Assembly (NCBI GenBank): GCA_963781675.1
Contig: CAWAGF010000006.1
Location: 584,838-648,837, forward strand
Length of the DNA stretch: 64,000 nucleotides
Origin: SCTD01 sp963781675
GTDB taxonomy: Bacteria; Actinomycetota; Actinomycetes; Mycobacteriales; SCTD01
Direction of reading: 5' to 3'
Made by a program: the position numbers and the translations under genes. The notes beneath the pieces are model-generated. The model was not told the origin of the DNA. It was given only the letters and a program-made list of their open reading frames with translations, and made no database searches. Of this stretch, positions 31,955 to 41,661 are shown piece by piece. The stretch's first letter is position 1, and every line of letters starts with the position of its first letter.

Positions 31955-33100
31955 GTGGAGTACGCGCTGTTCTCGTGCACGTACTCGGCGGTCAGGTCGC
32001 TGGTCCAGAGGGTGGCGCTCCGGTCGCCGGCGTGCAGGTCGACGACGATCTGCACGCCCCGGCCGGACAGGTCGACCAGGTCGCGGTCGTCGCCGGGCGC
32101 ACCGGCGCGGCAGACCTGCACGCCGTTGATGGCGACGTCGAGCTGGTCCGGCTGGAAGGTGGCGCGGGTGGTGCCGACGGCGGCGAGCACGCGGCCCCAG
32201 TTCGGGTCGTTGCCGTGCAGGGCGCACTTGAGCAGGTTGCTGCGACCGACGGCGCGCGCGGCCTCCAGCGCGTCCGCCTCGGACGCCGCTCCCTGCACGG
32301 TGATCTCGATGTCCTTGCTGGCGCCCTCGGCGTCGCCGACCATCTGCCGCGCGAGGTCCTGGCACACCTCGCTCACGGCGCGCTGCAGCTCGTCCCGGGA
32401 GGGCGTGACGCCGCTCGCGCCGCTGGCCAGCAGCAGCACGGTGTCGTTGGTGCTCATGCACCCGTCGGTGTCGACGCGGTCGAAGCTGCGCGCCGTCGCG
32501 GCCCGCAGCACCTCGTCGAGCAGCGCGGGGTCGACGACCGCGTCGGTGGCGACGACGGCCAGCATCGTGGCCAGCGCCGGGGCGAGCATGCGCGGCGCCC
32601 TTGGCCATGCCGCCGACCGACCAGCCGGCGCCGTGCGAGGTGGCGGTCTTGGCGACGGTGTCGGTGGTGCGGATCGCCTCCGCGGCGGCCGCTCCCCCGG
32701 TCTCGCTCAGCGCGGCGGCGGCCTTCTCGACCCCGGGCAGCAGCAGGTCCATCGGCAGCCGGACGCCGATCAGCCCGGTGGAGCAGACCGCGACGCGAGC
32801 CGCCCCGGTGCCGACGGCGGCAGCGACGGCCTCCGCGGTGCGGTGCGTGTCGGCGAAGCCGTCCGGCCCGGTGCAGGCGTTGGCGCCGCCGGAGTTCAGG
32901 ACGACGGCGTCGACCTGCCCGGCCGCGAGCACCTGCTGCGACCAGAGGACCGGCGCGGCCTTGACGCGGTTGGCGGTGAAGACGCCGGCGGCGGCGCGCT
33001 GCGGGCCGTCGTTGACGACGAGCGCGAGGTCGGGCAGGCCGCTGTCCTTGAGGCCGGCGGTGGTGCCGGCGGCGCGGAAGCCGCCGGGGAGCCAGCTCAC
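31951..33100 (-). CDS. argJ: Bifunctional ornithine acetyltransferase/N-acetylglutamate synthase, one frameshift
   Basis: Recycles the acetyl group from acetylornithine to glutamate and is self-cleaving at a conserved Thr. GGFRAAGTTAGLKDSGLPDL opens the alpha chain and LNSGGANACTGPDGF is the oxyanion block. The cleavage region reads KGAAMLAPALATMLAVVATD after removing one base at about 32591 (GCG+C). FDRVDTDGCMSTNDTVLLLA and GNDPNWGRVLAAVG lie in the beta chain. Total 1150 bp is 3x383+1, so one insertion restores 382 aa. Coupled to argC and argB by GTGA overlaps. Confidence 0.87.
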
Positions 33101-34113
33101 GGGGCCACCCCGCTCGCGGACAGCCCGGCCGTCTCCGGCAGGCCCAGGGCGAGGTTCGCGCACTGCAGCGCCTGCCCGGCAGCCCCCTTGCCGAGGTTGT
33201 CCAGCGCGGCGACGACGACCGCCCGCCCGGCGTCCTCGTCCACGGCGACCTGCAGGTGGCAGGCGTTGCTGCCGGCGGTGGCGGCGGTGTGCGGCCAGCG
33301 CCCCTCCGGGAGCACGTGCACGAACGGCTCGGCGCCGTACTGCCGCACGAGCGCCGCGCGCAGGTCGGCCTCGGAGGCCGAGGTGCGGGCGGTGCAGGTG
33401 GCCAGGATGCCGCGCGGCATCGGGGCGAGCGTCGGCGTGTACGACAGCGTCACGTCGGCGCCGGCCAGCCTCGACAGGGACTGCCGGACCTCGGGCGTGT
33501 GCCGGTGCGCGGCGACCTTGTAGGCACTGACGTCGCCCATGACCTCGCTGGCGAGCAGGCTCGCGGTGAGCCCGCGTCCGGCTCCGCTGGTGCCGCTGAT
33601 GGTGGTCGTCACGAGGTCCTGCGGCTCGACCAGCCCCGCCGCGAGCAGCGGGCCGAGGGCGAGCGTCATGGCGGTGGCGTTGCAGCCGGGGCCGGCGATC
33701 CGGGTGGCGCCCGCGAGCTGCTCGCGGAACAGCTCGGGCAGGCCGTACGGCCACTCGCCGGCGTACGGGGTGTCGTAGAAGCGGGTCCAGTCGTCGGCGC
33801 TGGCCAGCCGGTGGTCCGCGCCGAGGTCGACGACCGGCAGCCCATCGGGCAGCGCGGCAGCCAGGGCGGCCGACTGCCCGTGCGGCAGCGCGAGGAAGAC
33901 GACGTCCGCCTCGGCGAGCACCTCGGGGGACGTCTCCGCGAAGACGGCGTCGGCCAGCTGGGGCAGGTGCGGGTGCAGGTCGGTGACCGGCTTGCCGGCG
34001 CTGGAGCCGCCGGCGACGGGGCCGACCTCGAGCGAGGGGTGGGCGAGCAGCAGCCTCAGCAGCTCGCCGCCCGCGTAGCCGCTGGCACCCGCGACCGCGG
34101 CCCTCGCTCCCAT
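33097..34113 (-). CDS. argC: N-acetyl-gamma-glutamyl-phosphate reductase
   Basis: An NADPH-dependent reductase of 338 aa. The Rossmann motif AAVAGASGYAGGELLRLLLA, the active-site Cys in IAGPGCNATAMTLALGPLL and the H-containing KVAAHRHTPEV are intact. Two starts are possible, ATG 34125 and ATG 34113. I prefer 34113 because the likely -10 hexamer (34126-34121) covers the first one, making the message leaderless at 34113. It is the first arg gene of the operon and carries the ARG box. Confidence 0.9.
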   Translation of the reverse strand: MGARAAVAGASGYAGGELLRLLLAHPSLEVGPVAGGSSAGKPVTDLHPHLPQLADAVFAETSPEVLAEADVVFLALPHGQSAALAAALPDGLPVVDLGADHRLASADDWTRFYDTPYAGEWPYGLPELFREQLAGATRIAGPGCNATAMTLALGPLLAAGLVEPQDLVTTTISGTSGAGRGLTASLLASEVMGDVSAYKVAAHRHTPEVRQSLSRLAGADVTLSYTPTLAPMPRGILATCTARTSASEADLRAALVRQYGAEPFVHVLPEGRWPHTAATAGSNACHLQVAVDEDAGRAVVVAALDNLGKGAAGQALQCANLALGLPETAGLSASGVAP

Positions 34114-34120
34114 GCGGACA

Positions 34121-34149
34121 ACCATACATGAAGCTGCATGGCTATGCAG
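34121..34149 (-). promoter_or_regulatory. ARG box and promoter of argC
   Basis: Overlapping near-palindromes CATACATGAAGCTGCATG and TGCATGGCTATGCAG (34123-34149) resemble ArgR operators of the AWTGCATRWWYATGCAWT type. A TATGGT (34126-34121) with CTGCAT 17 bp upstream is a possible weak promoter inside the operator, so ArgR would block it directly. Confidence 0.6.
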
Positions 34150-34906
34150 ACGGCCAGGGCACGAGCCGGAGGGTCCCCTCGTCGCCGGTCGCGGACAGGG
34201 CGGCGGCCAGGTCGGTGCTGATGTGCAGGAAGCGGCCGGTCAGCGCGTCCAGCTCACCGGTGGCGAGGCGCGCGACCAGGGAGGCGACGGCCTCGGGCGG
34301 CGCCCAGCCACCGGCCGGCGGCTCGAGGAAGGCCGGGTTCGCGCCGGTGAACCCCGGCGGGAAGGCGAGCGTCATGTCGGTGCGCGCGCGTCCCGGGCTG
34401 ACCGTGAAGGCGCTGACGCCGGTGCCGGCCAGCTCGAGCGCGACCGACTCGACGAGCCGGTGCACCGCCGCCTTGCTGAGGCCGTAGCCGGAGCCGTGCG
34501 CCGCGGCCGTGTTGCCGAAGCCGCTGCCGAGCGCGACCACGCGCCCGCTCCCCCGCGCGACCATGCCGGGCAGCGCGGCCCACAGCGCGAGCTGCACACC
34601 GCGCAGGTTGACCTCGACGTCGCGCCACCAGTCGTCCGGGTCGCTCTCCCACAGCGGCCCGCCGGTGGCGAAGCGGCCGGCGTTCGCGACGAGCAGGTCC
34701 GGCTCGACCCGGGCCACCGCGGCGGCGACGGCGTCCTTGTCCGTCGCATCGCCGGGCAGCGCGAGGTCGGCGTCACCGGCGGCCACCGCCTGCTCGAGCA
34801 CCGCAGCGTCGCGGCCGGTGATCCCGACCGTCCAGCCGTCGGCCTTGAGCGACGCGGCGATCGCGCGCCCCAGGCCGCGGCCGCCGCCGGTGACCAGAGC
34901 CCTCAC
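34142..34906 (-). CDS. Short-chain dehydrogenase/reductase
   Basis: A classical SDR of 254 aa. The dinucleotide motif is ALVTGGGRGLGRAIAASL, NAG is LLVANAGRFATGG, and the catalytic residues are seen as ALGSGFGN (Ser region) and GSGYGLSKAAVHRL (YxxxK). The C terminus ends GTLRLVPWPSA. Substrate unknown. GTG 34906 overlaps the pheT stop, and only 28 bp separate it from the argC start, with the ARG box in between, so it likely belongs to the pheST transcript. Confidence 0.85.
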   Translation of the reverse strand: MRALVTGGGRGLGRAIAASLKADGWTVGITGRDAAVLEQAVAAGDADLALPGDATDKDAVAAAVARVEPDLLVANAGRFATGGPLWESDPDDWWRDVEVNLRGVQLALWAALPGMVARGSGRVVALGSGFGNTAAAHGSGYGLSKAAVHRLVESVALELAGTGVSAFTVSPGRARTDMTLAFPPGFTGANPAFLEPPAGGWAPPEAVASLVARLATGELDALTGRFLHISTDLAAALSATGDEGTLRLVPWPSA

Positions 34907-37300
34907 GAGCGCAGCACGGCTCCGACGCGGCTGCCGGCCTCGGCGACGGCGGCGTCGCGGACGCCGAGCACCTCGACGTCGGTCAGTGTCCGGTCGAGGG
35001 CGCGCAGGCGCAGGGCGTAGGCCAGCGACCGCTTGCCCTCGCCGACCTGCGGACCGGTGAACACGTCGAACAGCCGGAGCTCCTCGAGCAGCTCCCCGGC
35101 GCCGTCGCGCAGCGCGGCCTCGACCTCCGCCGCCGGCACGCCGGCGTCGACCACGAGGGCGACGTCGACGCTCGCGGGCGGGAAGTGGCTGACACGCGGC
35201 GCCTGCAGCGGGCCCTGCGCGGCGGCGGCAGCCACCAGCACGTCGAGGTTCGCCTCCGCCGCGCAGGTCCGGGCGGGCAGGCCGAGCACGCCGAGCGCCC
35301 GCGGGTGCAGCTCACCGGCCAGGCCCACCCGGCGGCCGTCGAGCAGCAGCTCGGCGCACCGGCCGGGGTGGTACGGGAAGTCGGCGGCGGCCCGCGGCTG
35401 GAGCACCAGGCCGAGCACCCGCCCGACCTCGACCAGCGCGCTCACGGCGGCGTCCCAGGAGGAGCCGGCCAGCGCCAGTCCGACGTGCCGCGGCTGGGCC
35501 GGGAGCGCAGCGTCCAGCGCCCCGAGCTCCTGCTCCGTCGGACGGCCGTCGACCCCCGGCGCAGGCGCCGAACCGCCGGCGCCGAGGAACACGTGGCCCG
35601 TCTCGTAGACCGCGACCTCGGACAGGCCGCGGCCGGTGTTGCGGGCCAGGACCGTGAGCAGCCCCGGCAGCAGGGTGGGCCGCAGCAGCGCCTCCTCCGC
35701 GCTCAGCGGGTTGAGGACCTGCGGGCACTCCATCCCGCCGCCCAGGGCATCGAGCGCGGCGGCACCCACGAACGGCGGCGTCACGACCTCGACCAGCCCC
35801 TGCGCGGCGAGCGTGCGGGAGGCCGAGCGGCGCAGGCGCTGCTCCGCGGTCAGGCCCCGACCGGGCGGCGCGGACGGCAGGACCACGGGGATGGTGTCGT
35901 AGCCCTCGAGCCGCAGCACCTCCTCGATGAGCTCGGCGCGGCCGGTGAGGTCGGGGCGCCAGGTCGGCGGGACGACCTCCAGCGGGTCGGCGCCGGTGAC
36001 CGTGCAGCCGACGTCCTCGAGGCGCCGGCGCACGACCTCGGGGGCGTAGTCGCGGCCGGCCAGCCGCCCCGGGGCGTCCACCGGGAGCGAGAGCACCGGC
36101 GGCGACGCGGGGCCGCCCACGTCGGTGAGCGGGCCGGCGGTGGCGCCGCCCAGCTCGACGAGCATCCGCACCGCGACCTCGGCCGCGGCGGGCGCCAGCG
36201 CCGGGTCGACGCCCCGCTCGTAGCGCCGGCTGGCCTCTGACGGCAGCTTGTGCCGGCGCGCGGTGCGGGCGATCGACAGGGGCGCGAAGTGCGCGCTCTC
36301 CAGCAGGATCGACGTCGTGGACGCGGTGACCTCGGTCGGGCCACCGCCCATGACGCCGGCCAGCGCGATCGGGCCGCTGCCGTCGGTGATGAGCAGGTCG
36401 GCCGGGTCCAGCGCGCGGTCCTGGCCGTCGAGGGTGGTGAGCCGCTCCCCCGGCTGGGCGCGCCGGACGACGACCTCGCCCTGCAGCGCCGCCAGGTCGA
36501 AGGCGTGCAGCGGCTGGCCGAGCTCGACCATCACGTGGTTGGTGACGTCGACGGCCAGGCTGATCGGCCGCATGCCGGCCAGCACCAGCCGGCGCTGCAG
36601 CCAGGCCGGCGACTCCGCCGTCGGGTCGAGGCCGGTCACGGTCCGCGCGACGTAGCGGTCGCAGCCGCTCTCGTCCTCGACCCGCACCGGGTGGCCGCCG
36701 ACGGGCCGCGGGCGCGTCGAGGAGCGCCGGGTCCTGCAGCGGCAGGCCGAAGGCGGTGGCGGCCTCGCGCGCGACGCCGCGGATCGACAGCTGGTAGCCG
36801 CGGTCCGGCGTCACCGCGATGTCGAGCACCTCGTCGCGCAGCGCGAGCAGCTCCACGACGTCGACGCCCAGCGGGGTGTCCGGCGGCAGCACGAGGATGC
36901 CGTCGGACTCGTCGGACAGGCCGAGCTCGGCGCCGGAGCAGATCATCCCGTCCGAGGTGTGGCCGTACGTCTGCCGCGTGGCGATGCGGAAGTCGCCGGG
37001 CAGGACGGCTCCGGGCAGGGCGAAGGCGATGCGGTCGCCGGCGGCGAAGTTGGTCGCGCCGCAGACGACCTCGTGGGCGCGGGCGCCGACGTCGACGTGG
37101 CAGTAGCGGATCGGCTTCTTGAAGCCGGTCAGCTCCTCGACGTCGAGCACCTGACCCGTCACGACGCCGGAGACGTCGTCGCCGTAGCGGTGCACCTGCT
37201 CGACCTCCAGGCCGGCGCGCACCAGCGCAGCGGCGATCTCGTCGGCGGAGGCGGTGAGGCCGGGCACGAGGGCGCGCAGCCAGGACACGGGGACGCGCAC
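34903..37300 (-). CDS. pheT: Phenylalanyl-tRNA synthetase beta subunit, one frameshift
   Basis: About 798 aa. The N-terminal tRNA-binding/OB part shows VPVSWLRALVPGLTASADEI, CGATNFAAGDRIAFALPGAV and DGMICSGAELGLSDESDGIL. The B3/B4 editing and core regions show PISLAVDVTNHVMVELGQPL and LPSEASRRYERGVDPALAPA, and the C-terminal FDX-ACB domain shows VSHFPPASVDVALVVDAGV. The frame breaks at about 36707 (CGT+C, between DAPAAR and GGHPVRVEDE). Length 2398 bp is 3x799+1. Starts 1 bp after pheS and is coupled to the SDR gene. Confidence 0.9.
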
Positions 37301-37301
37301 C

Positions 37302-38375
37302 TCAGGCCTCCTGTCCGAGCGCGAGGGTGAAGCGCTGGTCGCCCTCGTACAGGTCGCGGATGTCGGTGATGCCGTGGCGGAACATCAGCGTGCGGTCCAG
37401 GCCCATGCCGAAGGCGAAGCCGGAGTAGCGCTCCGGGTCGATGCCGCAGGCGCGCAGCACGGCCGGGTTGACCATCCCGCAGCCGCCCCACTCGATCCAG
37501 CCCTCGGAGGAGCAGACGCGGCAGGCCTCACCGCCCGGTTCAGCCGAGAGGCCACGGCAGCGGAAGCACTGCAGGTCCAGCTCGGCCGACGGCTCGGTGA
37601 AGGGGAAGTAGTTGGGGCGGATGCGGGTGCGCATCCCCTCGCCGAACATCGCCGTGGCCAGGTGGTCCAGCGTCCCGCGCAGGTGCGCCATGGTGATGCC
37701 CTCGTCGACGACCAGCCCCTCGACCTGGCCGAAGACCGGGGAGTGCGTCGCGTCCAGCGCGTCGGCGCGGTAGACCCGGCCGGGGCAGATGACGTAGAGG
37801 GGCGGCTCGCGGTCGAGCATCGAGCGGACCTGCACCGGGCTGGTGTGGGTGCGCATGACCAGGCCGCTGCCGGCCGGCGCGACGAACAGGGTGTCCTGCA
37901 TCTCGCGCGCCGGGTGGTCGCCGCCGAAGTTCAGGGCGTCGAAGTTGAACCACTCGTGCTCGACCTCGGGGCCCTCGGCGACCTCCCAGCCCATCGCGAC
38001 GAAGACGTCGGCGACGCGCTCGGAGAGGGTGGTGAGCGGGTGGCGCGCGCCGCGCGGGCGGGGCGGCAGGACGGTGACGTCGACGGCCTCCTCGACGAGC
38101 ACGCGGGCGTCGCGCTCGGCCTCGAGCTCGGCCTTGCGCGCGTCGAGCGCGGCGGAGACGGCCTGCGCGACCACGTTGACGCGCTTGCCGGCGTCGGCGC
38201 GGTCCGACTGAGCGATGCCGCCGAGGGCCTTGCGGGCCTGCGCGACCGCCGAGCGGTCGCCGACGTGGGCGGTGCGGGCGGCGGCCAGCTGGTCGAGGTC
38301 GCCGGCCTCGGCGAACGCGTGCAGGGCGGCGTCGCGGGCTCGTTCGAGGGCGTCTTGCGTGAGCAGGTCGGACAC
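37302..38375 (-). CDS. pheS: Phenylalanyl-tRNA synthetase alpha subunit
   Basis: Class II synthetase catalytic subunit, 357 aa. An N-terminal coiled coil (LTQDALERARDAALHAFAEA) precedes the core: VEHEWFNFDALNFGGDHPAR, THTSPVQVRSMLDREPPLYV, RPNYFPFTEPSAELDLQCF and motif 3 YSGFAFGMGLDRTLMFRHGI. GTG 38375 is preceded by GGAAGAAG. Intact frame. Confidence 0.93.
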   Translation of the reverse strand: MSDLLTQDALERARDAALHAFAEAGDLDQLAAARTAHVGDRSAVAQARKALGGIAQSDRADAGKRVNVVAQAVSAALDARKAELEAERDARVLVEEAVDVTVLPPRPRGARHPLTTLSERVADVFVAMGWEVAEGPEVEHEWFNFDALNFGGDHPAREMQDTLFVAPAGSGLVMRTHTSPVQVRSMLDREPPLYVICPGRVYRADALDATHSPVFGQVEGLVVDEGITMAHLRGTLDHLATAMFGEGMRTRIRPNYFPFTEPSAELDLQCFRCRGLSAEPGGEACRVCSSEGWIEWGGCGMVNPAVLRACGIDPERYSGFAFGMGLDRTLMFRHGITDIRDLYEGDQRFTLALGQEA

Positions 38376-38434
38376 GGGCTTCTTCCAGTCGGGGTAGGCG
38401 GACAGTCTCCCAGAGGCGCCCGCGGCGACCCGAC

Positions 38435-39484
38435 CTAGATGAAGTCCGGCGTCCCCGCGGGCAGCACGAACCGGAACTCCGCGCCCCCGGCCGGCCCCCG
38501 GCCGACCGACACGCTGCCGCCGTGGGCCTCGATGAGCCCCTTCACGATGTAGAGCCCGAGGCCGGTGCCGCCCCGCCGGTCGCCGCCGCGCCAGAAGCGG
38601 GCGAAGACCCGGGACGCGACGTTCTCGGGGATGCCCTCGCCCTCGTCGGACACCGTCACGACGGCGCCGCTGCCGTACGGCCCGACGGTGACGGTGACGG
38701 TGCCCTCGCCGTGGCGCAGGGCGTTCTCGACCAGGTTGCCCACGACCTGCTGGAACTTGTCGGGGTCGACCCACATCTCCGGCAGCTCGCCGAGGACCTG
38801 CACGTCGAAGCGGCTCGGCTTCTCCCCCGCCGCGACGTGGCCGGCGATCGCCTTGTCGACGGCGGCCGGCAGGTCGACGACCTGCTTGCGCATCTCGAGC
38901 CGGCCGGCGTCGATGCGGCTGACGTCGAGCAGCTCGGTGATCAGGCGCGTGACCCGGTCGGCGTCGGCGTTGACCGTCTGGAGCATGACCTTCTTCTGGT
39001 CGTCGTTGAAGCGCTCCCACTTCGCGAGCAGCGTCGCGGTGAAGCCCTTCACGCTCGTCAGCGGGGAGCGCAGCTCGTGCGCGACGGTGCTGACGAGGTT
39101 GGCCCGGCTGCGCTCGATCCGCTCCCGGGCGTGCGTGTCGCGCAGGGCGACGACCAGGCGCTGCAGCTCCCGCTCCGGGCCGCGGACGTACGAGGCGGTC
39201 ACGAGCAGGTCGCTGCCGCCGGCGCCCCCGCCGGCGTAGGTCAGCTGGCACTCGGGCTGGCGTCGGCGGCTGCGCAGGCCGGAGTACGGGTCGGTGCACT
39301 GCCACCAGTCACGGCCCTGGCTGTCGGTCAGCGGCAGGACCTCGCGGTAGTCGCGACCCAGCGCGGCGTCGGCGGAGGTGCCGAGCAGTCGCTCCGCGGC
39401 CGGGTTGAGCACGACCACGCGGCCGTCGGCGTCCGCGACGAGCACCCCGTCGGGGAGGTCGTCGTACGCGGACGTGTCCGTCAT
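38435..39484 (-). CDS. PAS-domain sensor histidine kinase
   Basis: A soluble kinase of 349 aa without membrane helices. Residues 5-110 form a PAS domain (DLPDGVLVADADGRVVVLNP, ERLLGTSADAALGRDYREV). The HisKA box is STVAHELRSPLTSVKGFTAT with the phospho-His, and the ATPase domain has NLVENALRHGEG, VSDEGEGIPENVASRVFARF and GGTGLGLYIVKGLIEAHGG. ATG 39484 sits behind GGGAGGGG. No regulator is adjacent. The REC-only protein at 29.5 kb on the same strand is the closest candidate partner, an inference only. It separates pheS from the trmH-like gene. Confidence 0.88.
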   Translation of the reverse strand: MTDTSAYDDLPDGVLVADADGRVVVLNPAAERLLGTSADAALGRDYREVLPLTDSQGRDWWQCTDPYSGLRSRRRQPECQLTYAGGGAGGSDLLVTASYVRGPERELQRLVVALRDTHARERIERSRANLVSTVAHELRSPLTSVKGFTATLLAKWERFNDDQKKVMLQTVNADADRVTRLITELLDVSRIDAGRLEMRKQVVDLPAAVDKAIAGHVAAGEKPSRFDVQVLGELPEMWVDPDKFQQVVGNLVENALRHGEGTVTVTVGPYGSGAVVTVSDEGEGIPENVASRVFARFWRGGDRRGGTGLGLYIVKGLIEAHGGSVSVGRGPAGGAEFRFVLPAGTPDFI

Positions 39485-39557
39485 CCGACCCCTCCCGTGC
39501 CTGCTGCCGCTGCTGAGACGGCGGCCACTGTACGACCCAGCAGCACGCCTGCGGCGC

Positions 39558-40259
39558 CTATCGGTGCGCGCGCGCCGAGGCGTAGAGGCAGACGGCGGCG
39601 GCGGTCGCCACGTTGAGCGACTCGGCGCGGCCGTGGACCGGGATCCGGACGGTCCTGTCGGCCAGCCCGAGGGCCTGCTCGGACAGCCCCGCGGCCTCGT
39701 TGCCGAGCAGCCAGGCGGTGGGTCCGGACAGGTCCAGCTCGTCCAGGTCGTGCTCGCCGGCGCCGGTCGTGGCGAGCACCTCGAGGCCGGCGGCGCGCAG
39801 GGCGTCGACGGTCTCGGCCAGCGCCGCGCCGTGCACGACGGGCAGGTGCCAGAGGCTGCCGGCGGTGGCCCGCACGCACTTGCCGCCGTGCGGGTCGGTG
39901 GAGCCCTCGGTGAGGACGACGGCGTCGGCGCCGGCCGCGTCGGCGGTGCGCAGGACGGTGCCGGCGTTGCCCGGGTCCTGCGCCGCCTCGAGCACGGCGA
40001 CCAGCCGGGGCCGACCCCGGAGGGCGTCCGCGAGCGGGACGTCGAGCAGCGGGGCGACGCCGAGCACGCCCTGCGGGGTGACGGTCTCGGCCATCGCGGC
40101 CAGCACGTCGCGACTGACCGGGACGACCGGGCAGGGAGCGGCCGCCAGCAGGTCGGCGAAGCGCTCCTGCCCGTCCGGGTCGGCGTAGAGCTCGAGCAGC
40201 GTCGGGAGCGCCTCGCGCACCGCCTGCGGGCCCTCCACGACGAACCGGCGCTCGGCCAC
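39558..40259 (-). CDS. TrmH/SpoU-family RNA 2'-O-methyltransferase, N terminus uncertain
   Basis: A SPOUT-class enzyme of at least 233 aa that methylates a ribose in rRNA or tRNA. Motif 1 DPGNAGTVLRTADAAGADAV, motif 2 AWLLGNEAAGLSEQALGL and motif 3 GRAESLNVATAAAVCLYAS build the knotted SAM site, and RFVVEGPQAVREAL opens the substrate domain. GTG 40259 is the first canonical start. Coding-like sequence continues upstream (ISSTRNPQVLAVRRLTRRSA), as relatives usually have about 25 more residues, but only ATC codons are available there, near 40320. Gene order rplT-trmH-pheST is common in actinobacteria. Confidence 0.8.
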   Translation of the reverse strand: MAERRFVVEGPQAVREALPTLLELYADPDGQERFADLLAAAPCPVVPVSRDVLAAMAETVTPQGVLGVAPLLDVPLADALRGRPRLVAVLEAAQDPGNAGTVLRTADAAGADAVVLTEGSTDPHGGKCVRATAGSLWHLPVVHGAALAETVDALRAAGLEVLATTGAGEHDLDELDLSGPTAWLLGNEAAGLSEQALGLADRTVRIPVHGRAESLNVATAAAVCLYASARAHR

Positions 40260-40338
40260 GCGGGCCGAGCGCCGGGTGAGGCGTCGTACTGCCAGGACCT
40301 GGGGGTTCCTGGTGCTGCTGATCGCGATGGGGGACCGC

Positions 40339-40737
40339 TCAGGCGGCGTTCTTCGCGGCCGCCGGGCCGCCGGTGCCGTCGGTCGGCAGCGCGGCGCGGG
40401 CCGCCTCGACGAGCGCGGTGAAGGCCGCGGCGTCGGTGACGGCGATGTCGGCCAGGACCTTGCGGTCCACCTCGATGCCGGCGGCCTTGAGGCCCTGCAT
40501 GAGGCGGCTGTAGGTCATGTCGTTCAGGCGCGCCGCGGCGTTGATGCGGGTGATCCACAGCTTGCGGAAGTCGCCCTTGCGCTTCTTGCGGTCGCGGTAC
40601 TCGTAGGTCGCCGAGTGGAGCAGCTGCTCCTTGGCCTTGCGGTAGAGCCGGCTGCGCTGGCCCCGGTAGCCGCTGGCCTTCTCGAGGACCTCACGGCGCT
40701 TCTTGTGGGCGTTGACGGCCCTCTTGACGCGTGCCAC
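40339..40737 (-). CDS. rplT: Ribosomal protein L20
   Basis: 132 aa, GTG start. ARVKRAVNAHKKRREVLEKA, SGYRGQRSRLYRKAKEQLLH and KLWITRINAAARLNDMTYSR are the conserved L20 blocks. The C-terminal tail GTGGPAAAKNAA is an extension. Third gene of infC-rpmI-rplT. Confidence 0.96.
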   Translation of the reverse strand: MARVKRAVNAHKKRREVLEKASGYRGQRSRLYRKAKEQLLHSATYEYRDRKKRKGDFRKLWITRINAAARLNDMTYSRLMQGLKAAGIEVDRKVLADIAVTDAAAFTALVEAARAALPTDGTGGPAAAKNAA

Positions 40738-40776
40738 TGGTGTTTCCGATCTGTGAGTGGGAGAGGTTCGAGGAGG

Positions 40777-40971
40777 TCAGCTGCTGAGCAGCTTCTTGAC
40801 CTTCTTGGCGTCCTGCGGGGCCAGCTCGACGGTGCCCGTGAGGCGACGCGTGAGGGCGCTGGACTTGCGCTCGAGCAGGTGGCGCTTGCCGGCGCGCTCG
40901 TGGAGGATCTTGCCGGTCCCCGTCACCTTGAAGCGCTTCTTGGCGCCGCTGTGCGTCTTCTGCTTGGGCAT
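40777..40971 (-). CDS. rpmI: Ribosomal protein L35
   Basis: 64 aa, ATG start. PKQKTHSGAKKRFKVTGTGK and HLLERKSSALTRRL are diagnostic. The 80 bp to infC contain a small direct repeat (TCTAGCTCGCGGG twice near 41015-41045). Confidence 0.96.
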   Translation of the reverse strand: MPKQKTHSGAKKRFKVTGTGKILHERAGKRHLLERKSSALTRRLTGTVELAPQDAKKVKKLLSS

Positions 40972-41051
40972 GTCTGCTGTTCCTTCGCGTCGGTGGTGCG
41001 CGGGTGTGCTGGGTTTGCGGGTCTAGCTCGCGGGTCTAGCTCGCGGTCTGG

Positions 41052-41621
41052 CTAGGCTGGCCGGCGCGCGTCCTCGGGGACGTCCTTCGCGGCCTTCTTG
41101 AGGTCTGCGGCGTTCTTGTGCGGAGCCAGGACCATGATCATGTTGCGGCCGTCCTGCTTCGGCGCGGACTCCACGAAGCCGAGCTCCTGGACGTCCTCGC
41201 CGAGGCGCTGCAGCAGCCGGAACCCCAGCTCGGGGCGGGACTGCTCGCGTCCGCGGAACATGATCGTGATCTTGACCTTGTCGCCTGCCTTGAGGAAGCG
41301 GACGACGTGGCCCTTCTTGGTCTCGTAGTCGTGCGGGTCGATCTTGGGACGGAGCTTCATCTCCTTGATGACGGTGAGCACCTGGTTCTTGCGGCTCTCA
41401 CGCGCCTTCTGCGCCGTCTCGTACTTGAACTTCCCGTAGTCCATGAGCTTGCAGACCGGGGGCCGGGCCATCGGCGCGACCTCGACCAGGTCGAGGTCGC
41501 TGTCCTGGGCCAGCTTGATGGCCTCGCCGATGGCGACGATGCCGACCTGCTCGCCGTTGGGCCCGACCAGCCGCACCTCGGGGACGCGGATCCGGTCGTT
41601 GATGCGGGGTTCAGCGCTGAT
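41052..41621 (-). CDS. infC: Translation initiation factor IF-3, probable ATC start
   Basis: 189 aa. ISAEPRINDRIRVPEVRLVG opens the protein; MDYGKFKYETAQKARESRKN is the linker and KITIMFRGREQSRPELGFRL the C-domain. The only start that fits is ATC at 41621, 4 bp after GAGGAGG (41632-41626). Upstream in-frame ATG/GTG codons would add a Gly/Pro/Cys-rich tail unlike IF-3. Use of a rare start codon discriminated by IF-3 itself is the classic autoregulation known from E. coli infC (ATT). First gene of the infC-rpmI-rplT operon. Confidence 0.9.
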   Translation of the reverse strand: MSAEPRINDRIRVPEVRLVGPNGEQVGIVAIGEAIKLAQDSDLDLVEVAPMARPPVCKLMDYGKFKYETAQKARESRKNQVLTVIKEMKLRPKIDPHDYETKKGHVVRFLKAGDKVKITIMFRGREQSRPELGFRLLQRLGEDVQELGFVESAPKQDGRNMIMVLAPHKNAADLKKAAKDVPEDARRPA

Positions 41622-41661
41622 GGGGCCTCCTCGTAGAACTGCCTGGACGGGCCCCGACATG

